The notes under the pieces were generated by a model that saw nothing but the letters and a program-made list of their open reading frames with translations, searched no databases and had not been told where the DNA came from. Both the position numbers and the translations under genes were made by a program. DNA of 46,495 nucleotides from an uncultured Bacteroidales bacterium. GTDB lineage: Bacteria; Bacteroidota; Bacteroidia; Bacteroidales; Paludibacteraceae. The DNA lies in contig CAKZZM010000166.1 of the NCBI GenBank assembly GCA_937885465.1, positions 1 to 46,495 of the forward strand, given 5' to 3'. Positions 33,720 through 41,777 of the stretch are shown here, one piece after another. Positions within the stretch are counted from its first letter, which is position 1; each line of letters starts with the position of its first letter.

Positions 33720-34181
33720 ATGGTTTACTACGAAACAAAAGTATCTTATTCGAAAGAAGTAGGCGATGGTAAGTTCCAATCGGTGAAAGAGGCATATCTC
33801 GTAAGGGCATTGAGTTACGCCGATGCCGAAACGCGGATATTAGAGCAAGTATCAGTTTATAGCCACGATGGTCTGCCTGAGTGCGACATCAAAAAAGTGA
33901 AATATGTTGATGTCTTCCGCACGGATAACCCCAATGCAGATAAGTTCTACAAGGCGAAAGTTATCTACACCACATTCGATGGCGATGGCGAGAATATGCG
34001 TGAGAAAAAGGTTGCCAACCTATACCTTGTTCAGGCATGGGACATCAAATCTGCTCTGCAACTATTAGAGAAAAATCTTGTCGGCACGGCATCCGATTAC
34101 TCTATTCATACTATCTCTGAAACGCTGATTCTTGACTTTTACGACTTCGCTATAGCAGATATCAATGATGCAAAGCCTTAA
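33720..34181 (+). CDS. DUF4494 protein
   Basis: A 153-residue cytoplasmic protein of the DUF4494 family, found mainly in Bacteroidota; function unknown. The core pattern is visible: YYETKVSYSKE near the start, KEAYLVRALSYADAETRILEQV, and NLYLVQAWDIKSALQLLEK. I chose the ATG at 33720 because the family begins with a short segment before the first strand; an ATG 24 bases upstream is also open. It overlaps the start of yggS by 17 bp, so the two genes are expressed together. Confidence 0.88.
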   Translation: MVYYETKVSYSKEVGDGKFQSVKEAYLVRALSYADAETRILEQVSVYSHDGLPECDIKKVKYVDVFRTDNPNADKFYKAKVIYTTFDGDGENMREKKVANLYLVQAWDIKSALQLLEKNLVGTASDYSIHTISETLILDFYDFAIADINDAKP

Positions 34182-34794
34182 CGATATTAGACGCACACTG
34201 CCGTCAGATGTCAAGTTAGTTTGCGTAAGCAAGTATCAGACAGTTGATGCCATACAAGAGGCTTACGATGCCGGCGTGAAAGACTTCGCAGAGAGTCGCG
34301 TGCAAGAGCTGCTGAAAAAGAGAGAACAGTTGCCCCGAGATATCCGTTGGCATTTCATCGGACACTTGCAGACCAACAAAGTTCGGCAGATAATACCCTT
34401 CATTCATCTTATCCAATCAGTTGACTCCGTACATCTGTTAGAATGTATCAATCGAGAGGCGGAGAAGGCAGAACGAACGATTGATGTACTTTTGGAGGTG
34501 CATGTGGCGCAAGAAGATACCAAAACGGGCTTCTCAGAAGCAGATTTTGAAATGCTGCAAACCCTCGTGCAAACCCCGCTGACCAATGTGCGCATCGTTG
34601 GTGTAATGGCGATGGCATCGCATACAGAAGAGGAGAGTCGCATCCGTGCCGATTTCAGCAAGGCTGCGACTCTCTATAATCAACTCTTTCCTAACGGTGG
34701 AACACTGTCAATGGGAATGTCCGATGACTACCCTATTGCCATAGCAGCCGGTGCTAATATGGTCAGGATAGGATCGAAGATTTTTATGAGTTAG
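34165..34794 (+). CDS. yggS: YggS-family PLP homeostasis protein
   Basis: YggS/PLPBP proteins bind pyridoxal 5'-phosphate and balance the vitamin B6 pool and amino-acid metabolism. The 209-residue length is typical for the short Bacteroidota form. The PLP-binding lysine lies in LVCVSKYQTVDAI near residue 22. Other conserved parts are FAESRVQELLKK, WHFIGHLQTNKV, SVDSVHLLECIN, MAMASH and LSMGMSDDYPIAIAAGANMVRIGS, the phosphate-binding end. It overlaps DUF4494 at its start. Its stop (34792-34794) overlaps the stop of prfC on the other strand in the shared bases TTAG. Confidence 0.95.
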   Translation: MMQSLNDIRRTLPSDVKLVCVSKYQTVDAIQEAYDAGVKDFAESRVQELLKKREQLPRDIRWHFIGHLQTNKVRQIIPFIHLIQSVDSVHLLECINREAEKAERTIDVLLEVHVAQEDTKTGFSEADFEMLQTLVQTPLTNVRIVGVMAMASHTEEESRIRADFSKAATLYNQLFPNGGTLSMGMSDDYPIAIAAGANMVRIGSKIFMS

Positions 34795-36479
34795 AACTCA
34801 CTTGTAAAGTGGAAGCGAATATTCTTATAATCTTGCTGCGCCATTTGCAGAAGATAGGCAGAATCAGCGAGAAAGACATCGCGCCCCTCTTTGTCAAACG
34901 CAAGGTATTGTGCCTTGCGTTTTTTGAATAGGTCTAATTCCTTTTCGGCTTCGCTCAAGTTCTCTTTATCGCACTCTATCCAACAGGCCTTATACAGCGA
35001 TATCGGTTCCCAACGACACTTGGCTTGATATTCGTGCTCAAGACGATATTGAATAACCTCAAATTGCAATTGTCCCACAGTACCGATAATCTTCCTTCCT
35101 GTAGCTTGATTAACGAAGAGTTGCGCCACGCCCTCGTCCATCAGTTGGTTAATACCCTTGTCTATTTGCTTTTGCCTGAGCGGGTCAGCGTTCTCAATAT
35201 ACTTGAACATCTCAGGCGAGAAGGACGGAAGCCCCTTGAAGTGCAGCGTCTCGCCGCTCGTGAGGGTATCTCCAATCTTGAAGTTACCGGTATCAGGCAG
35301 ACCCACTATATCTCCCGCATACGCCTCATCAACCGTCTCTTTCCTCTGTGCCATAAAGGCCGTCGGAGCAGAAAAGCGCATCTTCTGATCAAGGCGTATA
35401 TGGCGGTAATAAACATTGCGCTCAAACTTACCCGAACATATCTTCACAAAGGCTATACAAGAACGATGGTTAGGGTCCATATTCGCATGAATCTTAAACA
35501 CGAATCCTGAAAAGGCATTTTCTTCCGGTCGTACTATCCTTTCGTCAGTCTGCACGGGGCGAGGAGACGGAGCAATCTGCACAAAACATTCGAGCAGTTC
35601 CTTCACTCCGAAAGTATTGAGTGCCGAGCCGAAAAAGACCGGTGCCAAATCACCTGCAAGGTATCGCTGCAAACCTTCTTCAGAGTCATGTACCTCAGGC
35701 GGAATATCTGTAACAACATTCCCTTTCGTTTCTTCCTTTCCTCCCTCATTTTTCCCGCTGCTTATACTGAAATTGGGATATACCTCTGTAATAAGTTCGA
35801 GGTCGCTACGCAGTTTGTCGGCATCCGCATTACCAACTAACTCGTCAATCTCTGTACTTGAGATATCATCGTATCTGACGCTCTCTGTAATATGAGTCTT
35901 ATCAGGAGTATAGAGGTCAAGCGTGTGCTGAAATATATTATACACCCCTTTAAATCGCTGACCGCTATTAATCGGCCATGAGAGCGGCGTAACATTTATC
36001 TTCAACTCACTCTCGATCTCGTCAAGCAGGTCGAACGGGTCTTTACCCTCTCGGTCCATCTTATTGATAAAGACCATCACCGGTGTCTTTCTCATTCGGC
36101 ACACCTGCATCAAGCGGCGAGTCTGCGTCTCTACACCCTTTGCCGCGTCAATAACGATGATGACCGAATCAACGGCAGTCAAGGTTCGGAAAGTATCTTC
36201 TGCAAAGTCTTGGTGCCCCGGGGTGTCAAGGATATTTATTTTATAATCTTTATAATCGAACCCCATAACGGAGGTGGCAACGGATATTCCGCGTTGCTTC
36301 TCAATCTCCATCCAGTCGGAAGTTGCCGTCTTGCGTATCTTATTACTCTTCACTGCACCCGCTACATGTATAGCACCGCCATAGAGCAGCAACTTCTCAG
36401 TTAATGTCGTTTTACCGGCATCAGGGTGAGATATGATGGCGAATGTTCGCCTGTGTGATATTTCGTCTTGTAAAGCCAT
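34791..36479 (-). CDS. prfC: Peptide chain release factor 3
   Basis: RF3 is the GTPase that recycles RF1/RF2 from the ribosome. The 562-residue protein has G1 SHPDAGKTTL, the switch-1 segment KQRGISVATSVM, G3 DTPGHQDFAEDT, and G4 INKMD, followed by the beta-barrel and C-terminal domains. I took the ATG at 36479; a TTG six bases earlier is also open. The length is about 30 residues above the usual 525-530. The excess is a polar insertion near residues 235-272 (SSGKNEGGKEETKGN and following) just before the conserved LAPVFFGSALNTFGV. The insertion does not match any of the repeat families here. Confidence 0.95.
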   Translation of the reverse strand: MALQDEISHRRTFAIISHPDAGKTTLTEKLLLYGGAIHVAGAVKSNKIRKTATSDWMEIEKQRGISVATSVMGFDYKDYKINILDTPGHQDFAEDTFRTLTAVDSVIIVIDAAKGVETQTRRLMQVCRMRKTPVMVFINKMDREGKDPFDLLDEIESELKINVTPLSWPINSGQRFKGVYNIFQHTLDLYTPDKTHITESVRYDDISSTEIDELVGNADADKLRSDLELITEVYPNFSISSGKNEGGKEETKGNVVTDIPPEVHDSEEGLQRYLAGDLAPVFFGSALNTFGVKELLECFVQIAPSPRPVQTDERIVRPEENAFSGFVFKIHANMDPNHRSCIAFVKICSGKFERNVYYRHIRLDQKMRFSAPTAFMAQRKETVDEAYAGDIVGLPDTGNFKIGDTLTSGETLHFKGLPSFSPEMFKYIENADPLRQKQIDKGINQLMDEGVAQLFVNQATGRKIIGTVGQLQFEVIQYRLEHEYQAKCRWEPISLYKACWIECDKENLSEAEKELDLFKKRKAQYLAFDKEGRDVFLADSAYLLQMAQQDYKNIRFHFTSEF

Positions 36480-36520
36480 CAGCAATTAATATTATCTATT
36501 TCCCTACAGATTATGAAAAA

Positions 36521-38176
36521 TTAAGGGTACATTAGTTTCTTGGCATTTTCGAGAGCCTCATTTGTTATCTCTGTGCCACTCATAAGTGCGGCAATCTCGC
36601 GAATGCGGTCAGCCGGCTCAAGAAGCTCGATATGCGTTTCTGTTCTTAACTCCGAGTCTTTCTTATATACCTTATAATGTACTTTGCCTTTTGCTGCAAT
36701 TTGCGGCAAGTGAGTTATTGCTATTACCTGCCTGTTTTCGCCTATCTCTCGCATCATATCCGCCATCTCAGACGCTACCTCACCACTCACGCCGCTATCC
36801 ACCTCATCGAAGATAAGCGTCGGCAAATCATGCTGCTCAGCAATAATCGTCTTTAGTGCTAACATCACTCTCGACAACTCCCCGCCGCTTGCCACCTCCG
36901 ACAAAGGACGAAGAACCTGATTGAGGTTTGCCGCGAATAACATCGTAGCCGCATCATTGCCGCGTTCGGCAAAATCGTCCATCGGCAGAAGTTGTATCTG
37001 TATCAAAGCATGCCTTACGCCTAATCGCGTCAGTCGTTCCCGCAGCGTTTTTTCTATAAGAGGAATAACCTTTTCACGCGAATTATGCAGTTGCCTTGCT
37101 TGCGCAGCAAGTGATTTTCTGCATTCTGCCACCACTTGCTCCTGCACTTTTATGTCAAAGTCAAACGAATCCTGCCTCTCAAGCATTGAACGATAGTGCT
37201 CGCGTTCCGCTATTAGTTCTTCAACCGTCTCTTTCCCGAATTTACGAAGCAATGTTTCTATACTCCGTATTCTTTCCTCCACCTGCTCCAACATAGCTGG
37301 GTTACTCTCTGTCCCACGCTGCTCGTGCCCAATGACATCAGCAATATCTTGCAATTCTATAAAGACAGAGTCCAATCTCTGCTCCAAGTCGCTACTTTTA
37401 GGCAAGTAATCGGCTATTCTTCTTATAGCGTTTCTCGCCTCTTTTGCTGATAGGCATGCACCTCTCTCCTCATCGGTCAAGAACACAGCCGCAGCCTGCA
37501 AGGATGCGGAAATATCCTCTGCATTAGCAAGTCGCTGCTGCTCTTCAAGTAACGTTTCCAACTCTCCTTCTCTGAGATTGGCAGAATGTAACTGCTCATA
37601 CTGAAATCTAACGAAATCAGCATTTTTCTGCGCCTCTACCGCATCTCTTTTCATACCTTGAAGGGCTGAAAAGGCTTCCTTCCATTGAGTATAACAATCC
37701 TCATACTCTCGCAGCAATACCTCATTACCGGCAACCGTGTCTAACAGATTAAGAGCAAACAATTCATCTCCTGCCATCAGATTGGCATGCTGAGAATGAA
37801 TATCTATCAACCTTGACGATAACACACGCAGAACTGACAACCCTACAGGACTATCATTTACGAACGAGCGTGACTTGCCGCTCGACATCAACTCGCGCCG
37901 AAGAATACAACTGTCAGAATAATCTAAACCCGACTCCTCAAAGAAATCTTGCAGGCAATAGTCTGAAATATCAAACTCACCTTCAATCACGCACTTACTC
38001 TCTCCGTCGGTTATCGCAGAGATATCAGCCCTTGCACCAAGTAAAAGTGACAAGGCTCCGAGCAAAATCGATTTACCGGCACCCGTCTCACCCGTTATTA
38101 CAGAGAAACCGCCTTCAAAATCTATATCAGCATCGCTGATAAGAGCATAATTTGATATGTGAAGATGAGTTAGAAT
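36521..38176 (-). CDS. recN: DNA repair protein RecN, apparently with an ATT start codon
   Basis: RecN is an SMC-like ATPase for double-strand break repair. The reading frame from 38176 gives 551 residues, the normal length: LTHLHISNYALISDADIDF, Walker A TGETGAGKSILLGALSLLLGAR, a coiled-coil middle, then the signature LSEVASGGELSRVMLALK and Walker B TLIFDEVDSGVSGEVA. The family begins with M-L-T-H; here the codon before LTH-type CTA-ACT-CAT is ATT (38174-38176). No ATG, GTG or TTG exists between the upstream in-frame stop (38189-38191) and the Walker A; the first ATG (38065) would delete the Walker A. The promoter at 38200-38230 places the transcript start about 17 nt before this ATT. Confidence 0.93.
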   Translation of the reverse strand: MLTHLHISNYALISDADIDFEGGFSVITGETGAGKSILLGALSLLLGARADISAITDGESKCVIEGEFDISDYCLQDFFEESGLDYSDSCILRRELMSSGKSRSFVNDSPVGLSVLRVLSSRLIDIHSQHANLMAGDELFALNLLDTVAGNEVLLREYEDCYTQWKEAFSALQGMKRDAVEAQKNADFVRFQYEQLHSANLREGELETLLEEQQRLANAEDISASLQAAAVFLTDEERGACLSAKEARNAIRRIADYLPKSSDLEQRLDSVFIELQDIADVIGHEQRGTESNPAMLEQVEERIRSIETLLRKFGKETVEELIAEREHYRSMLERQDSFDFDIKVQEQVVAECRKSLAAQARQLHNSREKVIPLIEKTLRERLTRLGVRHALIQIQLLPMDDFAERGNDAATMLFAANLNQVLRPLSEVASGGELSRVMLALKTIIAEQHDLPTLIFDEVDSGVSGEVASEMADMMREIGENRQVIAITHLPQIAAKGKVHYKVYKKDSELRTETHIELLEPADRIREIAALMSGTEITNEALENAKKLMYP

Positions 38177-38199
38177 AACAATAATGTATTAGAATCGTG

Positions 38200-38230
38200 C
38201 AAAATTACAAAAAGAATTTGGCTCTCGCAA
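38200..38230 (-). promoter_or_regulatory. Promoter of recN
   Basis: On the reverse strand TTG (38228-38230), 20 nt spacer, TAATTTTG (38200-38207). Divergent from the fabD promoter; the two -33 elements are 37 bp apart. Confidence 0.7.
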
Positions 38231-38267
38231 GGTTAAAAATAATAATTTTGCAGAGCATAAAAATTAT

Positions 38268-38299
38268 TTTGCAGATATAGGAAAAAAGCAGTAAATTTG
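38268..38299 (+). promoter_or_regulatory. Promoter of fabD-aspS
   Basis: TTTG (38268-38271), 20 nt spacer, TAAATTTG (38292-38299). The fabD ATG follows 22 nt later. Confidence 0.73.
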
Positions 38300-38321
38300 A
38301 GACGGTAAACTTTACATTTTT

Positions 38322-39197
38322 ATGAAAGCATATATATTTCCCGGACAGGGTTCACAATTTAGCGGAATGGGACAAGACTTGTACGACAGCAGTTCTCTCG
38401 CCCGCCAAATGTTTGAAGAAGCCAATGCCATACTCGGTTTTCGAATCACAGATATCATGTTCGGCGGTTCTGCCGATGATTTGCGCCGCACGGATGTTAC
38501 TCAGCCCGCCGTTTTTATCCATTCGGTCATAGCCGAACGGGTAGCCGAATCAGAAGGTGCTTCGCGCCCGGATATGGTGGCGGGTCATTCGTTAGGCGAA
38601 TATTCCGCACTCGCTGTGTCGGGTGTTCTCTCGTTTAGCGATGCCATTCGCCTTGTTCATGCCCGTGCTCTCGCCATGCAGCAGGCTTGTGAGACACAGC
38701 AAGGAACGATGGCAGCCGTCTTACGAATGGAAGATGAGGTGGTTAAGCAGACTTGTGAAGAGATCGATGATATCGTTGTTGCCGCTAACTTCAACTGCCC
38801 GGGGCAGGTAGTGATAAGCGGAACGATAACAGGCATCGAAAAAGCCAAAAAAGCATTAGAAGAAAAAGGAGGAAAGCGAATCATTACGCTATCCGTCGGC
38901 GGTGCTTTCCATTCGCCGTTGATGCAACCTGCTGCGCAAATGCTGGAAAAGGCTATAATGCAAACGCAATTCAACACCCCCGCCTGCCCTATCTTCCAGA
39001 ATGTGAGTGCAACGGCTCAAACCGACCCCGAAATAATCAAACGCAACCTCGTGGCGCAACTCACCGCACCTGTGCGTTGGACAGAAACGATAAATAATAT
39101 GATAGAGGAAGGCGCGACCTCTTTTCGCGAATTCGGTCCGGGGGACGTACTGAAAGGACTTGTCAGAAAAATCAACGCAGAAATCGAAGTAGAATAG
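38322..39197 (+). CDS. fabD: Malonyl-CoA:ACP transacylase
   Basis: FabD loads malonyl groups onto acyl carrier protein for fatty-acid synthesis. The 291-residue protein has the start FPGQGSQFSGMG, the nucleophile elbow GHSLGEYSAL (Ser near residue 88), the conserved Arg in VHARALAMQ, the acid/base His in GGAFHSPLM, and the end SFREFGPGDVLKGLVRKI. Length is normal. It is the first gene of a two-gene unit with aspS, 17 bp apart. Nothing unusual. Confidence 0.97.
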   Translation: MKAYIFPGQGSQFSGMGQDLYDSSSLARQMFEEANAILGFRITDIMFGGSADDLRRTDVTQPAVFIHSVIAERVAESEGASRPDMVAGHSLGEYSALAVSGVLSFSDAIRLVHARALAMQQACETQQGTMAAVLRMEDEVVKQTCEEIDDIVVAANFNCPGQVVISGTITGIEKAKKALEEKGGKRIITLSVGGAFHSPLMQPAAQMLEKAIMQTQFNTPACPIFQNVSATAQTDPEIIKRNLVAQLTAPVRWTETINNMIEEGATSFREFGPGDVLKGLVRKINAEIEVE

Positions 39198-39214
39198 AAA
39201 TAAATATAAACATA

Positions 39215-40969
39215 ATGTATAGAAACAAGACTTGCGGCGAGTTACGCCTCGCCGATGCCGGTAAGACGGTTACATTAGCTGGCTGGGTACAGCGAGTTCG
39301 AAAAATGGGAGGTATGACCTTTATCGACCTCCGCGACAGATACGGGATAACGCAACTCTCCTTTGACGAGGGTGCTAACGCGGATATCTTCGCAGAAGCG
39401 AATAAACTCGGCAGAGAATATGTTATTCAGGCAACAGGCGTAGTGAAAGAACGCTATTCAAAGAATTTGCAGTTGCCCACAGGCGAGATAGAGATAGAGG
39501 TTACCACACTCACAGTTCTCAACCCCGCCATTACCCCGCCTTTCACTATTGAGGACGAGACCGACGGCGGTGATGATATACGCATGAAGTATCGCTACCT
39601 CGACCTGCGCCGCAACGCTGTTCGTAAGAATTTGGAACTGCGTCACAAAATGGCATTTGAAGTGCGCAGATACCTCGACGAACAAGGTTTCCTTGAAGTG
39701 GAAACGCCCGTACTCGTCAATTCTACCCCCGAAGGAGCACGCGACTTCATCGTTCCTTCCCGCATGAACAGCGGGCAGTTCTACGCCCTACCACAATCGC
39801 CGCAGACTCTCAAGCAACTGCTTATGGTAAGCGGTTTCGACCGTTATTTCCAAATCGTTAAATGTTTCCGTGATGAAGACCTGAGAGCAGACCGCCAACC
39901 TGAGTTCACTCAGATCGACTGCGAGATGTCGTTCGTTGAGCAAGAGGATATCCTGCAAATGTTTGAAGGCATGAGCCGACACCTGTTCAAATCTATTTTA
40001 GGTATAGATATCCCCGCCTTACCCCGTATGACATGGGCTGACGCTATGAAATATTACGGTTCGGATAAGCCGGACACCCGCTTCGATATGCGGTTTGTGG
40101 AATTGCACGACCTCTTCCACTCTCACCCTGGCTTTGGAGTGTTCGATGGTGCTGCATATATCGGCGGTATATGCGCCAAAGGTGCTGCTTCATACACCCG
40201 CAAACAACTCGACGCACTGACCGATTTCGTTCGCCGCCCGCAGATAGGTGCAAAAGGCATGGTATATGCACGGGTGGAACAAGACGGCTGCGTGAAATCG
40301 TCGGTGGACAAATTCTATTCGCAGGAAGTGCTGCAACAATTGAAAGAGAAGATGCAGGCAGAAGCAGGCGATCTTATTCTCATTCTGTCAGGCGACGATG
40401 CTATGCGGACACGCAAACAACTATGCGAACTGCGTTTAGAGACTGGACGACAATTAGGTCTGCGCGACCCGAAGAAGTTCAGCCTGCTCTGGGTTATCGA
40501 CTTCCCCATGTACGAGTGGTCTGACGAGGAACAACGCCTTATGGCAATGCACCATCCCTTCACCTCACCTAAACCCGAAGATATACCACTGCTCGACACT
40601 GACCCCGCAGCGGTAAGAGCCAATGCCTACGACATGGTCATCAATGGCGTAGAGGTTGGTGGCGGCAGCATAAGAATACACGATGCCAAACTGCAAGAGA
40701 AAGTGTTTGAGATATTAGGTTTTACGCCGGAACAGGCACAAACGAAATTCGGCTTCCTAATGAATGCCTTTAAGTACGGCGCTCCTCCTCACGGAGGCTT
40801 GGCATACGGACTTGACCGCTTCGTTTCACTCTTCGCCGGACTCGACTCAATCAGAGACTGCATCGCTTTCCCGAAGAATAATCAAGGCAGAGACGTGATG
40901 CTCGGTGCCCCGGGATTAGTGGATCAATCACAATTAGATGAACTGAAAATAGCCGTTATCGCTCATTAG
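39215..40969 (+). CDS. aspS: Aspartyl-tRNA synthetase
   Basis: It charges tRNA-Asp. The 584-residue protein is the bacterial type: N-terminal OB fold that reads the anticodon (GWVQRVRKMGGMTFIDLRDR), class II motif 1 region (DEQGFLEVETPVL), motif 2 (FRDEDLRADRQPEFTQID), the GAD insertion domain of bacterial enzymes in the middle, and motif 3 (GLAYGLDRFVSLFAG). Length is normal. The gene starts 17 bp after fabD. The stop codon runs into repeat sequence: the bases AGTGGAGAACGTCT beginning at 40968 are the start of an inverted family I copy. Confidence 0.97.
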   Translation: MYRNKTCGELRLADAGKTVTLAGWVQRVRKMGGMTFIDLRDRYGITQLSFDEGANADIFAEANKLGREYVIQATGVVKERYSKNLQLPTGEIEIEVTTLTVLNPAITPPFTIEDETDGGDDIRMKYRYLDLRRNAVRKNLELRHKMAFEVRRYLDEQGFLEVETPVLVNSTPEGARDFIVPSRMNSGQFYALPQSPQTLKQLLMVSGFDRYFQIVKCFRDEDLRADRQPEFTQIDCEMSFVEQEDILQMFEGMSRHLFKSILGIDIPALPRMTWADAMKYYGSDKPDTRFDMRFVELHDLFHSHPGFGVFDGAAYIGGICAKGAASYTRKQLDALTDFVRRPQIGAKGMVYARVEQDGCVKSSVDKFYSQEVLQQLKEKMQAEAGDLILILSGDDAMRTRKQLCELRLETGRQLGLRDPKKFSLLWVIDFPMYEWSDEEQRLMAMHHPFTSPKPEDIPLLDTDPAAVRANAYDMVINGVEVGGGSIRIHDAKLQEKVFEILGFTPEQAQTKFGFLMNAFKYGAPPHGGLAYGLDRFVSLFAGLDSIRDCIAFPKNNQGRDVMLGAPGLVDQSQLDELKIAVIAH

Positions 40970-41060
40970 TGGAGAACGTCTGGGACGCGGACGGCTCGTC
41001 CGCGATGTTGATTGGCAGTTGAGAACGTCTCCGAACGTCTGGCGGTAGAGACGCTATTCT
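40968..41060 (-). repeat. Nested repeat patch after aspS (families I, IV and a unit from the 5.5-kb array)
   Basis: Read on the + strand: 40968-40981 is the first 14 bases of an inverted family I copy. 40981-41006 is family IV (stem CGCGGACG, loop GCT, stem CGTCCGCG). 41021-41038 is another inverted family I piece of 18 bases. 41043-41060 is 18 bases identical to the reverse complement of 5580-5597. Family IV abuts a family I copy cut at its centre, as if inserted into it. Confidence 0.85.
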
Positions 41061-41100
41061 CCTGACTTCGGGAATTTTATAGAAAAACTTACTTAACCCC

Positions 41101-41615
41101 ATTTACTACAACATCGGCTTCAATCGCATACCTGACAAAACTTTACGTCAGCTTGTCATAGCCCGGATATGTCAGCCTATGAGTAAAATAGCGACCGTAG
41201 ATTATTTGCGTTCCCACTTTGCCGAGGATACAAGTTTAGACAAGATATATTACTATATGGACAAGCTCTACAACACTCAACAACAGTTGGTTACGAGATA
41301 AGCGTAGAGCATACAAGAAAGATCCTTGGTGGCAAGATAGGTATTGTTTTTTACGATTGTACAACCATCTATTTTGAATCTTTTGAGAAGACCAAACTAT
41401 GCGAGCCGAGCTACTCTAAAGATGGTAAAAGTAAAGAGAATCAGGTCGTAATCGGTTTATTGGTTAGTACCGGTGGTTATCCTTTGGCTTATACCGTGTT
41501 TTGTGGCAGCCAATATGAAGGATTTACAATGATTCCTATCGTGGAAGATTTTGTCAAGCGTTTTGATTTGGATGATTTTGTGGTGGTCGCCGATTCGGGA
41601 TTGATGAGTATCTAA
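41101..41615 (+). pseudogene. IS1634-family transposase remnant
   Basis: Two consecutive frames match the N-terminal and central part of IS1634-type (DDE) transposases. Frame one, from 41101: IGFNRIPDKTLRQLVIARIC, then KIATVDYLRSHFAEDTSLDK, ending at a TAA (41299-41301). Frame two, from about 41295: EISVEHTRKILGGKIGIVFYDCTT (the DDE Asp in FYDCTT), then GLLVSTGGYPLAYTVF and VVVADSGLMS, stop at 41613-41615. The start is missing, the frame is shifted near 41295, and everything after ADSGLM is lost. It cannot be active. It marks an old insertion between aspS and the DUF1016 gene. Confidence 0.88.
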
Positions 41616-41773
41616 AGTTTCCCACTTATTTCGCCAAAAATTTTAATTTTTGGATAATTTTGGGTAATTTTTGACCAAAATATCAAGAAAACGAAGTTTT
41701 TTTACGCCCAATTCGTTTAATTCGCCGACAAAATAAATAATAAGTCGTTGATTCTCTGATGTGGGAAAGTTTA
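41613..41773. repeat. Inverted repeat pair near the transposase remnant
   Basis: TAAAGTTTCCCAC (41613-41625) and GTGGGAAAGTTTA (41761-41773) are inverted copies with one mismatch, 135 bp apart. The right copy lies 4 bp from the DUF1016 stop. It may be the surviving IS terminal repeat, with the left copy at the deletion joint. The segment between is A/T-rich with nothing else seen. Confidence 0.65.
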
Positions 41774-41777
41774 ATTA

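Noticed and set aside
34791..34794. yggS and prfC stop codons share the bases TTAG
   Set aside because: Overlapping stops of convergent genes are a normal result of compact spacing and need no special explanation.
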